Shown here one piece after another: positions 1 to 5,647 of a stretch of DNA of 6,409 nt (position 1 is the first letter of the stretch; each line of letters opens with the position of its first letter). Source of the stretch: Glaciecola sp964643575. GTDB taxonomy: Bacteria; Pseudomonadota; Gammaproteobacteria; Enterobacterales; Alteromonadaceae. Position numbers and translations under genes: made by a program. The notes under the pieces were generated by a model, which was not told where the DNA came from, made no database searches, and saw only the letters and a program-made list of their open reading frames with translations. The stretch is taken from positions 1 through 6,409 of the forward strand of contig CAZXTD010000211.1 of assembly GCA_964643575.1 (NCBI GenBank), read 5' to 3'.

Positions 1-707
1 ACTGCAAACTCATAGTTATCAGGTTGTAATTCTTGATCAAATGGACTGGCAACAAACTTTTCAATTGTATAGGGGTACTTTTTTGCAAAAAAAGCGGTTT
101 GCATATTTGAGGGCAAAAACAAATTTGTTTGTACGTACTCAACAAAAGACATTTTGCTTACTTCTTCGATGATCTTTTGTATGACAATTTGGTTGTAATT
201 GGAATAGATATACTTAGTACCCGGCTCAGCTGCGAGTGCGTCTATACTTTTTAACGAGTCCCAAATTGTTTGTTCTGTTAATACTATATTTTTGGCAAAC
301 AATGTTTCCCATGGCACGATTGGCAAACCACTACTGTAGCCGAGTAAATGCTTAACTTGGACGGTTTTTGCCCAAGAAGGTAAACCTGCAACAACGTCAG
401 AAATTGGGTCGGTAAGTTTAAGCTTTTTATCTTCTAATAGTTGAACAAGCGCGGCCCCGTAAAACTCTTTATAAATAGAGCCAATTTGAAAGCGGTGTGA
501 AGTACCCAGTGGAATTAACTGTCTATGATCAGAAAAGCCATAAGCCTGTTCGAAAATTATTTCATTATTTTTTGCAATTAAAACAACACCATTTAATTCT
601 CCAGCACTGTTTATCTTTGCTAAATACCTTGATACCGAATCTTGCTGACAGCCACTTAGTACAATAGAGGTCGCAACAATAAATACGCAGACAATCTTTT
701 GAAACAT
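1..707 (-). CDS. Serine beta-lactamase-like (class C/PBP4*-type) lipoprotein, partial at left edge
   Basis: Reading on the minus strand from an ATG at 707-705, an open frame of 235 codons runs off the left edge, so the C-terminus is missing. The N-terminus is a lipoprotein signal: a hydrophobic stretch ending in a lipobox, L17-S-G-C20, so the mature protein should be lipid-anchored at C20. The beta-lactamase/transpeptidase fold is shown by S77-I-Y-K80 (SxxK, nucleophile and general base), the conserved-type segment HLLGYSSGLP (120-129, usually HLLTHTSGLP), and Y168-S-N170 (YxN). The third motif (KTG/HxG) would lie outside the window. A good ribosome site (CGGAG, about 7 nt before the ATG) supports the start. 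Family members include D-aminopeptidases, esterases, carboxypeptidases and class C beta-lactamases; the substrate cannot be told from this sequence, and antibiotic resistance should not be assumed. It lies downstream of the CPBP gene on the same strand, but 261 bp away, so probably has its own promoter. Confidence 0.88.
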   Translation of the reverse strand, partial: MFQKIVCVFIVATSIVLSGCQQDSVSRYLAKINSAGELNGVVLIAKNNEIIFEQAYGFSDHRQLIPLGTSHRFQIGSIYKEFYGAALVQLLEDKKLKLTDPISDVVAGLPSWAKTVQVKHLLGYSSGLPIVPWETLFAKNIVLTEQTIWDSLKSIDALAAEPGTKYIYSNYNQIVIQKIIEEVSKMSFVEYVQTNLFLPSNMQTAFFAKKYPYTIEKFVASPFDQELQPDNYEFA

Positions 708-968
708 CGATGACTCCGGTTTATATTCAAATTGAGCAGCCAAAAAGCAGCCGTATACAACACCAGTATGTTTGCTAATATTACGACCCTGTTAAACTTT
801 GTCGCTTAAAGATCCAATAAGGTTTATGGACAGAATTTTGGTTCGAAAACTTCTTCTCTATTTCTTTATTATTTTGAAAGAGCACACTTATGCATTTGGC
901 CGCTGTAAGAATAAGTCTTGAAGGCTGAGAAACCAGACATCTTCCGATTGTACACTCTGCTTGAATTA
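708..968. other. Intergenic region without a recognised gene
   Basis: This 261-bp gap lies between two minus-strand genes (CPBP upstream, lipoprotein downstream). It presumably holds the 3' end of the CPBP transcript and the lipoprotein promoter, but no convincing terminator hairpin with T-run and no clear promoter pair could be picked out. The only repeat noted is AGCAGCC twice (735-741 and 746-752), 11 bp apart, just upstream of the lipoprotein start. No sizeable ORF with coding character was seen. Confidence 0.5.
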
Positions 969-1748
969 TCAGATATATTCAAACGTAAACATCACGACAT
1001 GCGCGACCATATGCGCCACTATCGCGCTCTCTATACCTTTGCGCCAATATAAATAGCCTGCAACAATACCAAAGCTAGCATTGCCAAGCAGAATGTAAGT
1101 GGTTAAGGCCACATTTGTTTCGTTAGTCATTGCATAAGCTGCGGGTAAATGACCCAAGCCAAATAAAATTGCAGTTACTAAAATGCCAAATACATAGTGA
1201 TAGTTTTTGGGTGATTTGCTCTCTTTTTGAGTGAGACGAAAAATTGCCCATACAAAAAAGGTCATCAATCCCCAACGAATTAGAATTTCTTCAGTAATAC
1301 CGCTATATAGCAACTTAGTGTAAAAGGGCAGGCTCAGGCTTTGTGCATTAGCAACAAAGCTTTGTGGTAGCATCGGGTAAAAGAGGCTTGATATCAGCAC
1401 TATTAGCAATCCGCCAAATATACCGCCGGCAATACCGACCTTTACAATACTAGTTACATCCACTTTAGCTTGTTGGCCATGTACAAATGATTGAACTATT
1501 GGTGCGCCTAAATTGACCTTTGGCGACAACCATGCGCCCAAACACACCATAGCCACCAGCAAAATTGACGATTGCACAAATGACGCCAATTGCACAATGC
1601 TAATAGGAACCGGTAAGTCTTGAGCAGATGCTGTTACCATCATCTCAACTACTGGCATGAGCGATACGACACCAAGCAAACCTAATACACTTAAAGTGAT
1701 ATTCATTTTCCAAGAAAATGCGTGATTATTAACGTTATTTTTCATCAT
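969..1748 (-). CDS. CPBP family intramembrane glutamic endopeptidase homologue
   Basis: A 259-residue polytopic membrane protein with about seven hydrophobic segments (roughly 17-36, 56-75, 103-124, 147-170, 184-204, 216-234, 241-258). The CPBP (CAAX protease and bacteriocin-processing, Abi) signature is in the C-terminal half: E153-E-I-L-I-R158 (EExxxR), F196-G-L-G-H200 (FxxxH), and H246-M-V-A-H250 in place of the usual HxxxN/D. Characterised relatives are intramembrane proteases (Rce1-type) or scaffold-like proteins; some process bacteriocins, others regulate membrane signalling. Two adjacent ATG codons (1748-1746 and 1745-1743) are possible starts; GAG in the upstream GAGAAG lies 5 or 8 nt before them, so the second may be preferred. 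The gene is divergent from an ECF sigma operon and is preceded by a promoter that mirrors the sigma operon's own. It is therefore probably in that sigma factor's regulon and acts at the inner membrane. Whether it is catalytically active, and on what substrate, is unknown. Confidence 0.85.
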   Translation of the reverse strand: MMKNNVNNHAFSWKMNITLSVLGLLGVVSLMPVVEMMVTASAQDLPVPISIVQLASFVQSSILLVAMVCLGAWLSPKVNLGAPIVQSFVHGQQAKVDVTSIVKVGIAGGIFGGLLIVLISSLFYPMLPQSFVANAQSLSLPFYTKLLYSGITEEILIRWGLMTFFVWAIFRLTQKESKSPKNYHYVFGILVTAILFGLGHLPAAYAMTNETNVALTTYILLGNASFGIVAGYLYWRKGIESAIVAHMVAHVVMFTFEYI

Positions 1749-1802
1749 GGCTTCTCAAAATAGCATCCCCAAATAGTTGCTAAAGTTCATTTCGGTTGTA
1801 TG

Positions 1803-1834
1803 GATATAACGAAGTCACTTGGTGATTTATTCCA
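1803..1834 (-). promoter_or_regulatory. Putative ECF-type promoter of the CPBP gene
   Basis: Read on the minus strand, TGGAATAAA (1834-1826) is followed after 12 nt by TTCGTTATATC (1813-1803). This equals GGAAT-N17-CGTT, a plausible -35/-10 pair for an ECF sigma factor. Transcription would start near 1801, about 50-55 nt before the CPBP start codon. The same elements with the same spacing occur on the other strand ahead of the sigma gene. Alternatively the repeated words are a transcription-factor operator. Confidence 0.66.
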
Positions 1835-1858
1835 TCTCTATTTATTTTTTCAATTTAT

Positions 1859-1890
1859 TGGAATAAAGCTTCACATCGTTTCGTTATATC
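1859..1890 (+). promoter_or_regulatory. Putative autoregulated ECF promoter of the sigma/anti-sigma operon
   Basis: TGGAATAAA (1859-1867), 12 nt, then TTCGTTATATC (1880-1890): GGAAT at 1860-1864, a 17-nt spacer, and CGTT at 1882-1885. GGAA(C/T) at -35 with CGTT-like -10 elements is typical of ECF sigma promoters, which usually autoregulate their own genes. Transcription would begin near 1892, giving a leader of about 40 nt. The element matches the minus-strand one at 1834-1803 in both boxes, and the spacers are equal in length but not in sequence. Confidence 0.68.
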
Positions 1891-1918
1891 TATACAAACA
1901 ATACAAAGGGCCAAGCAA

Positions 1919-1933
1919 ATGGGTAACGACTGA
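1919..1933 (+). other. Possible four-codon leader ORF overlapping the sigma factor start
   Basis: AAAGGG at 1905-1910 is a good ribosome-binding sequence, but it sits 8 nt before an ATG at 1919, not before the sigma gene's ATG at 1933 (22 nt away). The 1919 ATG opens a frame encoding M-G-N-D whose TGA stop (1931-1933) overlaps the sigma ATG as TGATG. This would allow translation of the sigma gene by coupling or re-initiation. The GGG at 1921-1923, 9 nt before 1933, could instead serve as a weak direct site. Confidence 0.35.
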
Positions 1934-2439
1934 TGGACAAAAATTTAAGGCGCTTGCTAAATGATGCTTTCAAATTAGCGGCGAGCATTGTGCATAATAG
2001 CGCCGATGCTCATGACGTAATTCAAGATTCAGCAGCCATTGCGCTTAGTCATCGCTCGGCACCAACACCGAGCAGTGAAGAATTTAGGCCTTGGTTTTAT
2101 AAAGTGGTCAGAAATAAATCCATCGATAGGGCACGCGCAAATCAAGTTAAAGTAAAACGCCAAAATGATGATGCAAGTGCACAGATTGAGGAAACAAGTT
2201 CAGATGTAGATGGCCCAGAATCGAAAGCATTAGCCATAAATCGACAGCAAATGATTACTGAAGCGCTAGACAGCATCAGCGTAAAACATAGAGAAATCGT
2301 AATGTTAAAAGACTTTCATGATTTCTCGTATGCTGAAATTGCAGATATTTTGGATATTGCCAAAGGCTCCGTAATGTCGAGATTACATCGGGCAAGACTG
2401 GCGCTAAAAGAAGCCATAGACGAGCTTGAGAATAAGTGA
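1933..2439 (+). CDS. ECF-family RNA polymerase sigma factor (sigma-70 group 4)
   Basis: A 168-residue protein of typical ECF length. Region 2 spans about residues 11-70: the acidic helix with A26-H-D-V-I-Q31, then F51-R-P-W-F-Y-K-V-V-R60 and N61-K-S-I-D-R-A-R68, matching the RNA-polymerase-binding and -10-recognition helices. A charged linker (about 71-105) leads to region 4 (about 107-160), where F131-S-Y-A-E-I-A-D-I-L140 and G145-S-V-M-S-R-L-H-R-A-R155 form the -35-binding helix-turn-helix. There is no C-terminal extension. It directs core RNA polymerase to its own promoters, probably the mirrored pair just upstream. An in-frame TAA lies shortly upstream at 1924-1926, so the ATG at 1933 is the only conventional start giving a full region 2. 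The next gene, an anti-sigma factor, begins 10 bp after its stop. Family assignment is secure; the inducing signal is unknown. Confidence 0.96.
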   Translation: MDKNLRRLLNDAFKLAASIVHNSADAHDVIQDSAAIALSHRSAPTPSSEEFRPWFYKVVRNKSIDRARANQVKVKRQNDDASAQIEETSSDVDGPESKALAINRQQMITEALDSISVKHREIVMLKDFHDFSYAEIADILDIAKGSVMSRLHRARLALKEAIDELENK

Positions 2440-2449
2440 GGATACAACT

Positions 2450-2908
2450 ATGAACGATACAGCAACCAATAAAGCGCTGTGCAATAGAATGAGTGAATTA
2501 TTGTCGGGCTATCTAGACGGTGAGCTCACGCAACAAGAAAGTCAGCAAGTAAATGCGCATATCCAAAACTGTGAAAGCTGCAGGGCTAATTTTGAAGAGT
2601 TAGCTGGTTTAAAAAGCGTTATAAACAATCTCCAAATGCCAGAAATGGAAGCCGATAAAATTGAGAAAATAATGAACGAGCCACTTGCTAAGGCGAGTCA
2701 TCATATTGGCTGGAGTGCATTAATAATAGGCCTAGCCATTGCTTTGATATATGCAGTCACTAGCTTTTATGCTAACAGCACAATAAGCCTTGGCGAAAAA
2801 ATACTGATTAGCTTAATTGGTGGAGGTTTATTGGGCGTATTCTTATCGGTAGCACGACAACAATGGCTAGCGCGTAAAACAGATAAATACAAAGGAGTAA
2901 AATTATGA
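2450..2908 (+). CDS. Membrane anti-sigma factor with ZAS zinc-binding motif
   Basis: The ATG at 2450 is preferred because GAGGA (2438-2442), overlapping the sigma stop, lies 7 nt upstream; a TTG at 2426 inside the sigma gene would add eight residues with no such support. The 152-residue product has an N-terminal cytoplasmic ZAS (zinc anti-sigma) domain: L17-L-S-G-Y-L-D-G-E25, then H37-I-Q-N-C41-E-S-C44. C11 lies exactly 25 residues before H37, giving C-x25-H-x3-C-x2-C, a complete four-ligand set with Cys in the first place where many members have His. Two transmembrane helices follow (about 87-108 and 117-136), joined by a loop of roughly eight residues, and the tail is basic (R136 to K151), so both ends should be cytoplasmic. 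It should bind the ECF sigma factor encoded immediately upstream and hold it at the inner membrane. With almost no periplasmic sensor domain, the signal may be sensed in the bilayer or by the zinc site. Its stop overlaps the next start as ATGA. Confidence 0.92.
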   Translation: MNDTATNKALCNRMSELLSGYLDGELTQQESQQVNAHIQNCESCRANFEELAGLKSVINNLQMPEMEADKIEKIMNEPLAKASHHIGWSALIIGLAIALIYAVTSFYANSTISLGEKILISLIGGGLLGVFLSVARQQWLARKTDKYKGVKL

Positions 2909-3231
2909 ATATGATTCCCGTTGTGACCACTTCAGATATCGCCGGAACTGAAATTAGTCAGCACCTAGGCTTGGTCCGAGGCAATACCATTCGAGCAAGA
3001 CACTTAGGTAAAGATATACTTGCTGTGTTTCGTAATATCTTAGGCGGTGAAATAAGCGAATACACTAAGCTGATGGCCGAAAGCCGCGAGCAGGCAATTG
3101 ATCGCATGCTCGATGAGGCCAAAGCCTTAAACGCAGATGCTATAGTTAATGTTCATTTCACCACGTCTATGGTTGCACAAGGTGCTGCTGAACTGATGGT
3201 ATATGGCACCGCGGTTAAGCTCAAAAGATAG
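2905..3231 (+). CDS. UPF0145 (YbjQ/DUF74-type) small protein
   Basis: A 108-residue soluble protein matching the UPF0145/YbjQ family: an N-terminal V-V-T-T-S-D-I-A-G strand region, then H20-L-G-L-V-R-G, a central I-L-G-G-E-I-S-E-Y-T segment (45-54), a helix with A58-E-S-R-E-Q-A-I-D-R-M-L-D-E-A-K-A-L (58-75), A78-D-A-I-V-N-V, and a closing G-T-A-V. Members form small alpha/beta oligomers, sometimes labelled putative heavy-metal-binding; no biochemical role is firmly established. AAAGGAG (2891-2897) is 7 nt before the ATG at 2905, supporting that start over the ATG two codons later. The ATGA overlap with the anti-sigma stop implies translational coupling, so it is the third product of the sigma operon. 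This placement suggests a part in the same stress response, perhaps as effector or modulator, but that is inference. Confidence 0.88.
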   Translation: MNMIPVVTTSDIAGTEISQHLGLVRGNTIRARHLGKDILAVFRNILGGEISEYTKLMAESREQAIDRMLDEAKALNADAIVNVHFTTSMVAQGAAELMVYGTAVKLKR

Positions 3232-3292
3232 CAAGGTCATTTACTTTTAGCTGCCAAGGCGTGCAATAGTTGACCACTGACATGAGATAATA

Positions 3293-3952
3293 ATGAAACA
3301 ATTTAAAGCAATAATATTCGATTTTGACGGAACCCTAATCGACTCTGAAATTCTCCATTTTATGAGTTGGAATAAAGCATTACAGCCCTTCGATATAGCA
3401 CTCACAAAAGAAGACTATTTTGAGAACTTTGTAGGCATTCCTTCTATTGGCAACGCTGAGTTAATCTTATCAAGACACAACATAGCGCAAACGCCGACAC
3501 AATTAGTAGAAGCAAAAGGTACTGCTTTGTTATCGCTAAGTGATGAAATAGATACTCCTTTTATGCCATATGCCGAAAAATCACTCGCCTTTTTGGCAAA
3601 CAAAAAGGTGCCAATGTCGATTGTTTCAGGTAGCAAGCGAGATGACATAATACGCGTACTAAAACGTAAAAATATTACGCATTATTTTGAGCATATAATT
3701 TCATGTGATGATGTCAAAATAAGCAAGCCAGACCCCGAGGGTTATTTAAGTTGCGTAGCAAAGATGGGGTTTGCCAAACATGAATATTTGGTGTTTGAAG
3801 ACACAGCAACAGGTACCTTGGCAGCAAAAAACGCTGGTTTGATATGCTTTGCAGTTCAACATGAGCAAAAATATCATGAGGATTTACTAAAAGCAGGTGC
3901 CGATAAGGTCTTTCTAGATTTAGACGCTGCGTTTGAGTTTGTTTTTATCTAA
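3293..3952 (+). CDS. HAD-superfamily hydrolase, subfamily IA (phosphatase/beta-phosphoglucomutase-like)
   Basis: A 219-residue cytosolic protein with all four HAD motifs: motif I F9-D10-F-D12-G-T-L (D10 nucleophile, D12 acid/base), motif II V111-S112-G-S, motif III K145-P-D-P, and motif IV V167-F-E-D170-T-A-T-G for magnesium binding. The helical cap between about residues 17 and 90 identifies subfamily IA, which holds phosphoglycolate phosphatases, beta-phosphoglucomutases and sugar-phosphate phosphatases; I-D-S-E after motif I is common in the beta-PGM/GS1-like branch. The substrate cannot be assigned. The ATG at 3293 has only a weak ribosome site (GAGA about 5 nt upstream). It begins 61 bp after the UPF0145 gene on the same strand with no clear terminator between, so read-through from the sigma operon is possible. 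Its end overlaps the convergent dehydrogenase gene by 4 bp. Confidence 0.93.
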   Translation: MKQFKAIIFDFDGTLIDSEILHFMSWNKALQPFDIALTKEDYFENFVGIPSIGNAELILSRHNIAQTPTQLVEAKGTALLSLSDEIDTPFMPYAEKSLAFLANKKVPMSIVSGSKRDDIIRVLKRKNITHYFEHIISCDDVKISKPDPEGYLSCVAKMGFAKHEYLVFEDTATGTLAAKNAGLICFAVQHEQKYHEDLLKAGADKVFLDLDAAFEFVFI

Positions 3953-4926
3953 TGATGTTTATCTGCTAAAGCGTCATCTAATAGTTTAACAAGTTCATCT
4001 CGAGAGTATGAGTATTCTCCCCACTGGTTCAGCTCTACTAGTTGATTAATTTTTTGTGAGATTGTAAATGCATGCTCATTTTTATTAGGTGTTACTACGT
4101 AGCGCTTTAGAGGTATTGCATCAAACAATGCATGCATGTATGCGGCAGAAACTTCGTCAGGTTTCTTTAAACTAGTTTCGTAAGCCGCCATATCAGCCGC
4201 AGCCTTTTGCATTTCAGGCGTGATAACGCCGCCCTCCGCTTTTATTTTGTTGTGTGCGCGCTTAATGCTGCTTCTGCGTATATTGGTTTGGTAGTTACCT
4301 GGCTCGATGACGCTAACCTTAACCTTATGTGGCGCCATTTCAGCGGCTAGGGAATCTGTGAAAGCTTCAATCCAATGCTTACTTCCGCTGTAGCCACTCA
4401 TTTGTGCATTGGTTACCGTTCCTGCGATAGAGCCTGTCGTTGAAATTCGGCCTCTTGATTCGATGATTAATGGCATAAATGCTTTGGTCACGCGGTATAC
4501 GCCTTCAACATTGATATCAAACAGCATTCGATGATCGGCAATATCTGTAGTGGCAACCTCACCCCCTATAAATACACCTGCATTGTTGACTAGGGCGTAT
4601 AAGCCTCTGCCTTGTTGTTTAACAAATTTAACTGCAGCATCAATTTCATTTTGCTGTGTAACGTCTAATCGCACAGCAGTAATGTTATCGATTGCGTTTA
4701 AAGCGGCTAGGTCTTTTTCTTTGCGAGCGCCAGCATAAACATGATGTCCATTTTGAGCTAGCGTTTCTGCGAGGTGCCTCCCAATGCCAGTGCTAGCGCC
4801 AGTGACTAGTATTGATTTTTGTGCTGATGACTTGTCTGCAGACTCATCTGTATTTGCCTGCGAATTAACACCATATATAAAGCTTACTAACAACATGATT
4901 TGAAATACTATTTTAAATATTCTCAC
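3949..4926 (-). CDS. Short-chain dehydrogenase/reductase with signal-peptide-like N-terminus
   Basis: A 325-residue protein. After a leader, the classical SDR order is complete: nucleotide-binding T42-G-A-S-T-G-I-G49, L87-D-V, N114-N-A-G117, N139, catalytic S166 in G165-S-I-A-G, and Y179-S-G-S-K183 (YxxxK), then P209-G. R50 and the basic A-R-K-E (67-70) after the second strand hint at NADP(H) use. The C-terminal 80 residues form an extended, substrate-specific region. The oddity is residues 1-24: R2, K5, a hydrophobic core (I7-Y18), then N-S-Q-A, like a Sec signal peptide or membrane anchor; classical SDRs are cytosolic. The start is GTG (4926-4924) with AAGGA 6 nt upstream. The only later Met before the Rossmann motif is M11, inside the hydrophobic core, so the leader is not simply a wrong start call. 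Substrate is unknown; it is a lone gene here. Confidence 0.93.
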   Translation of the reverse strand: MRIFKIVFQIMLLVSFIYGVNSQANTDESADKSSAQKSILVTGASTGIGRHLAETLAQNGHHVYAGARKEKDLAALNAIDNITAVRLDVTQQNEIDAAVKFVKQQGRGLYALVNNAGVFIGGEVATTDIADHRMLFDINVEGVYRVTKAFMPLIIESRGRISTTGSIAGTVTNAQMSGYSGSKHWIEAFTDSLAAEMAPHKVKVSVIEPGNYQTNIRRSSIKRAHNKIKAEGGVITPEMQKAAADMAAYETSLKKPDEVSAAYMHALFDAIPLKRYVVTPNKNEHAFTISQKINQLVELNQWGEYSYSRDELVKLLDDALADKHH

Positions 4927-5090
4927 GAATTATCCTTTTAAGTTAAGGCTATTAATTAGTTTGTAGGCGTCTTGTGTTACTCACATGCTTAGTCAGACAA
5001 ATATCCATCATCGATTGATGAGTAAAGCGCTTTTAGGGCGAATGATACAGTTATATGCGGCAAAGTGCGGATTTGCGCGACAAAGAAAAG

Positions 5091-5456
5091 TTACTGTTGT
5101 TTTTTTGCCTTGCTGACAACCACGAAAAAAGTGATGAGAGCAAGCAAGGGGAAAGTGCCTTGTATAAAAGCAGCACGTTGCATTTCCGGTACACTAAAAA
5201 ACAGAACTAATGCAGCACCTAGCATAGACAAACAGGCATAAATCGCTAAAGTCTCGCCGACATTTTTAACCCACTTTCCGGCTAATAATATTCCAGCGAA
5301 TGCGGCAAAAGCTAAAAATAAATTATACCAGCCCTGATTGTACATAAAGGGCTCGACTATACTGGCTTGTTCGGCTGTCGAAAGTTGAAATCGGGTATAC
5401 ACTTGTGCATTGCTAAATAAAACACTTTCCATCACAAAAAACAGAACGTGCAACAA
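5091..5456 (-). CDS. DUF1304 family small membrane protein, N-terminus uncertain
   Basis: The product has the DUF1304 pattern: H3-V-L-F-F-V-M-E10-S-V-L-F (family form resembles LHxYFMVLExFLW), N40-Q-G-W-Y-N-L-F-L-A (usually NQGLYNxFLA) and Q99-G-T-F-P-L-L-A-L near the end, with membrane helices at about 42-62, 68-89 and 97-115. These are integral membrane proteins of unknown function. The boundary given starts at TTG 5456, which cuts the first helix in half. The same frame stays open back to a stop at 5522-5520 and encodes I-L-T-K-I-F-V-A-I-A-G-L just before it, as expected for a complete first helix, but without ATG, GTG or TTG. The true start may be ATT (5498), or an ATG at 5509 in another frame may have been joined before a frameshift. 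Probably expressed alone; a 164-bp gap separates it from the dehydrogenase gene downstream. Confidence 0.78.
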   Translation of the reverse strand: MLHVLFFVMESVLFSNAQVYTRFQLSTAEQASIVEPFMYNQGWYNLFLAFAAFAGILLAGKWVKNVGETLAIYACLSMLGAALVLFFSVPEMQRAAFIQGTFPLLALITFFVVVSKAKKQQ

Positions 5457-5647
5457 ACCCGCTATAGCGACAAATATCTTGGTTAAAATATTGATAATGT
5501 TTTGTCCATTGTTACTGTGTTAATGATTGCAGTGTTACGTGACCTTTTCTAATAGTGCAACCAAAAAAATAGGCTTTCAAGAAGTGTTTTACAAATTGTG
5601 CTATCTTTTTAACCATTGTTTATCAACAAACAAAACTGAATATAGCT

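Larger units (their letters stand above)
1796..1897. repeat. Long interrupted inverted repeat containing the two mirrored promoters
   Basis: The outer arms TTGTATGGATATAACGAA (1796-1813) and TTCGTTATATCTATACAA (1880-1897) are inverted copies matching at 17 of 18 positions. An inner pair, 1826-1834 and 1859-1867, matches perfectly over 9 bp. All pairs share one centre at 1846-1847, between AT-rich bases. The 12-bp stretches between inner and outer arms are not conserved, so the symmetry follows the promoter boxes rather than one long palindrome. This favours protein-recognition elements over an RNA hairpin or a recent simple inversion. Confidence 0.85.

Noticed and set aside
735..752. Direct repeat AGCAGCC x2 as an operator upstream of the lipoprotein gene
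   Set aside because: Only 7 bp and two copies, with no symmetry and no partner regulator; chance is sufficient explanation.
1803..1890. The inverted repeat as a mobile-element terminal repeat or RNA hairpin
   Set aside because: No transposase or target duplication is present, the inside is only 66 bp, and the conserved boxes have promoter spacing on both strands.
2426..2449. TTG at 2426 as start of the anti-sigma gene
   Set aside because: It sits inside the sigma gene without a ribosome site, whereas ATG 2450 has GAGGA at ideal spacing and gives a normal ZAS N-terminus.
3415..3648. Minus-strand open frame of 77 codons inside the HAD gene
   Set aside because: Lies wholly within a gene with all four HAD motifs; its translation shows no recognisable domain, so it is a shadow frame.
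4550..4738. Plus-strand open frame of 62 codons inside the dehydrogenase gene
   Set aside because: Antisense to the Rossmann-fold coding region, with no family resemblance and no ribosome site of note.
5006..5020. Small hairpin CATCA-TCGAT-TGATG as a terminator of the DUF1304 gene
   Set aside because: Only a 5-bp stem, AT-rich, over 70 bp past the stop and with no T-run on the relevant strand.
5588..5616. Sigma-70 promoter ahead of mntA (TTTACA or extended TGCTATCTT)
   Set aside because: No -35/-10 pair with acceptable spacing and matches in both boxes could be assembled, so it is not listed as a feature.
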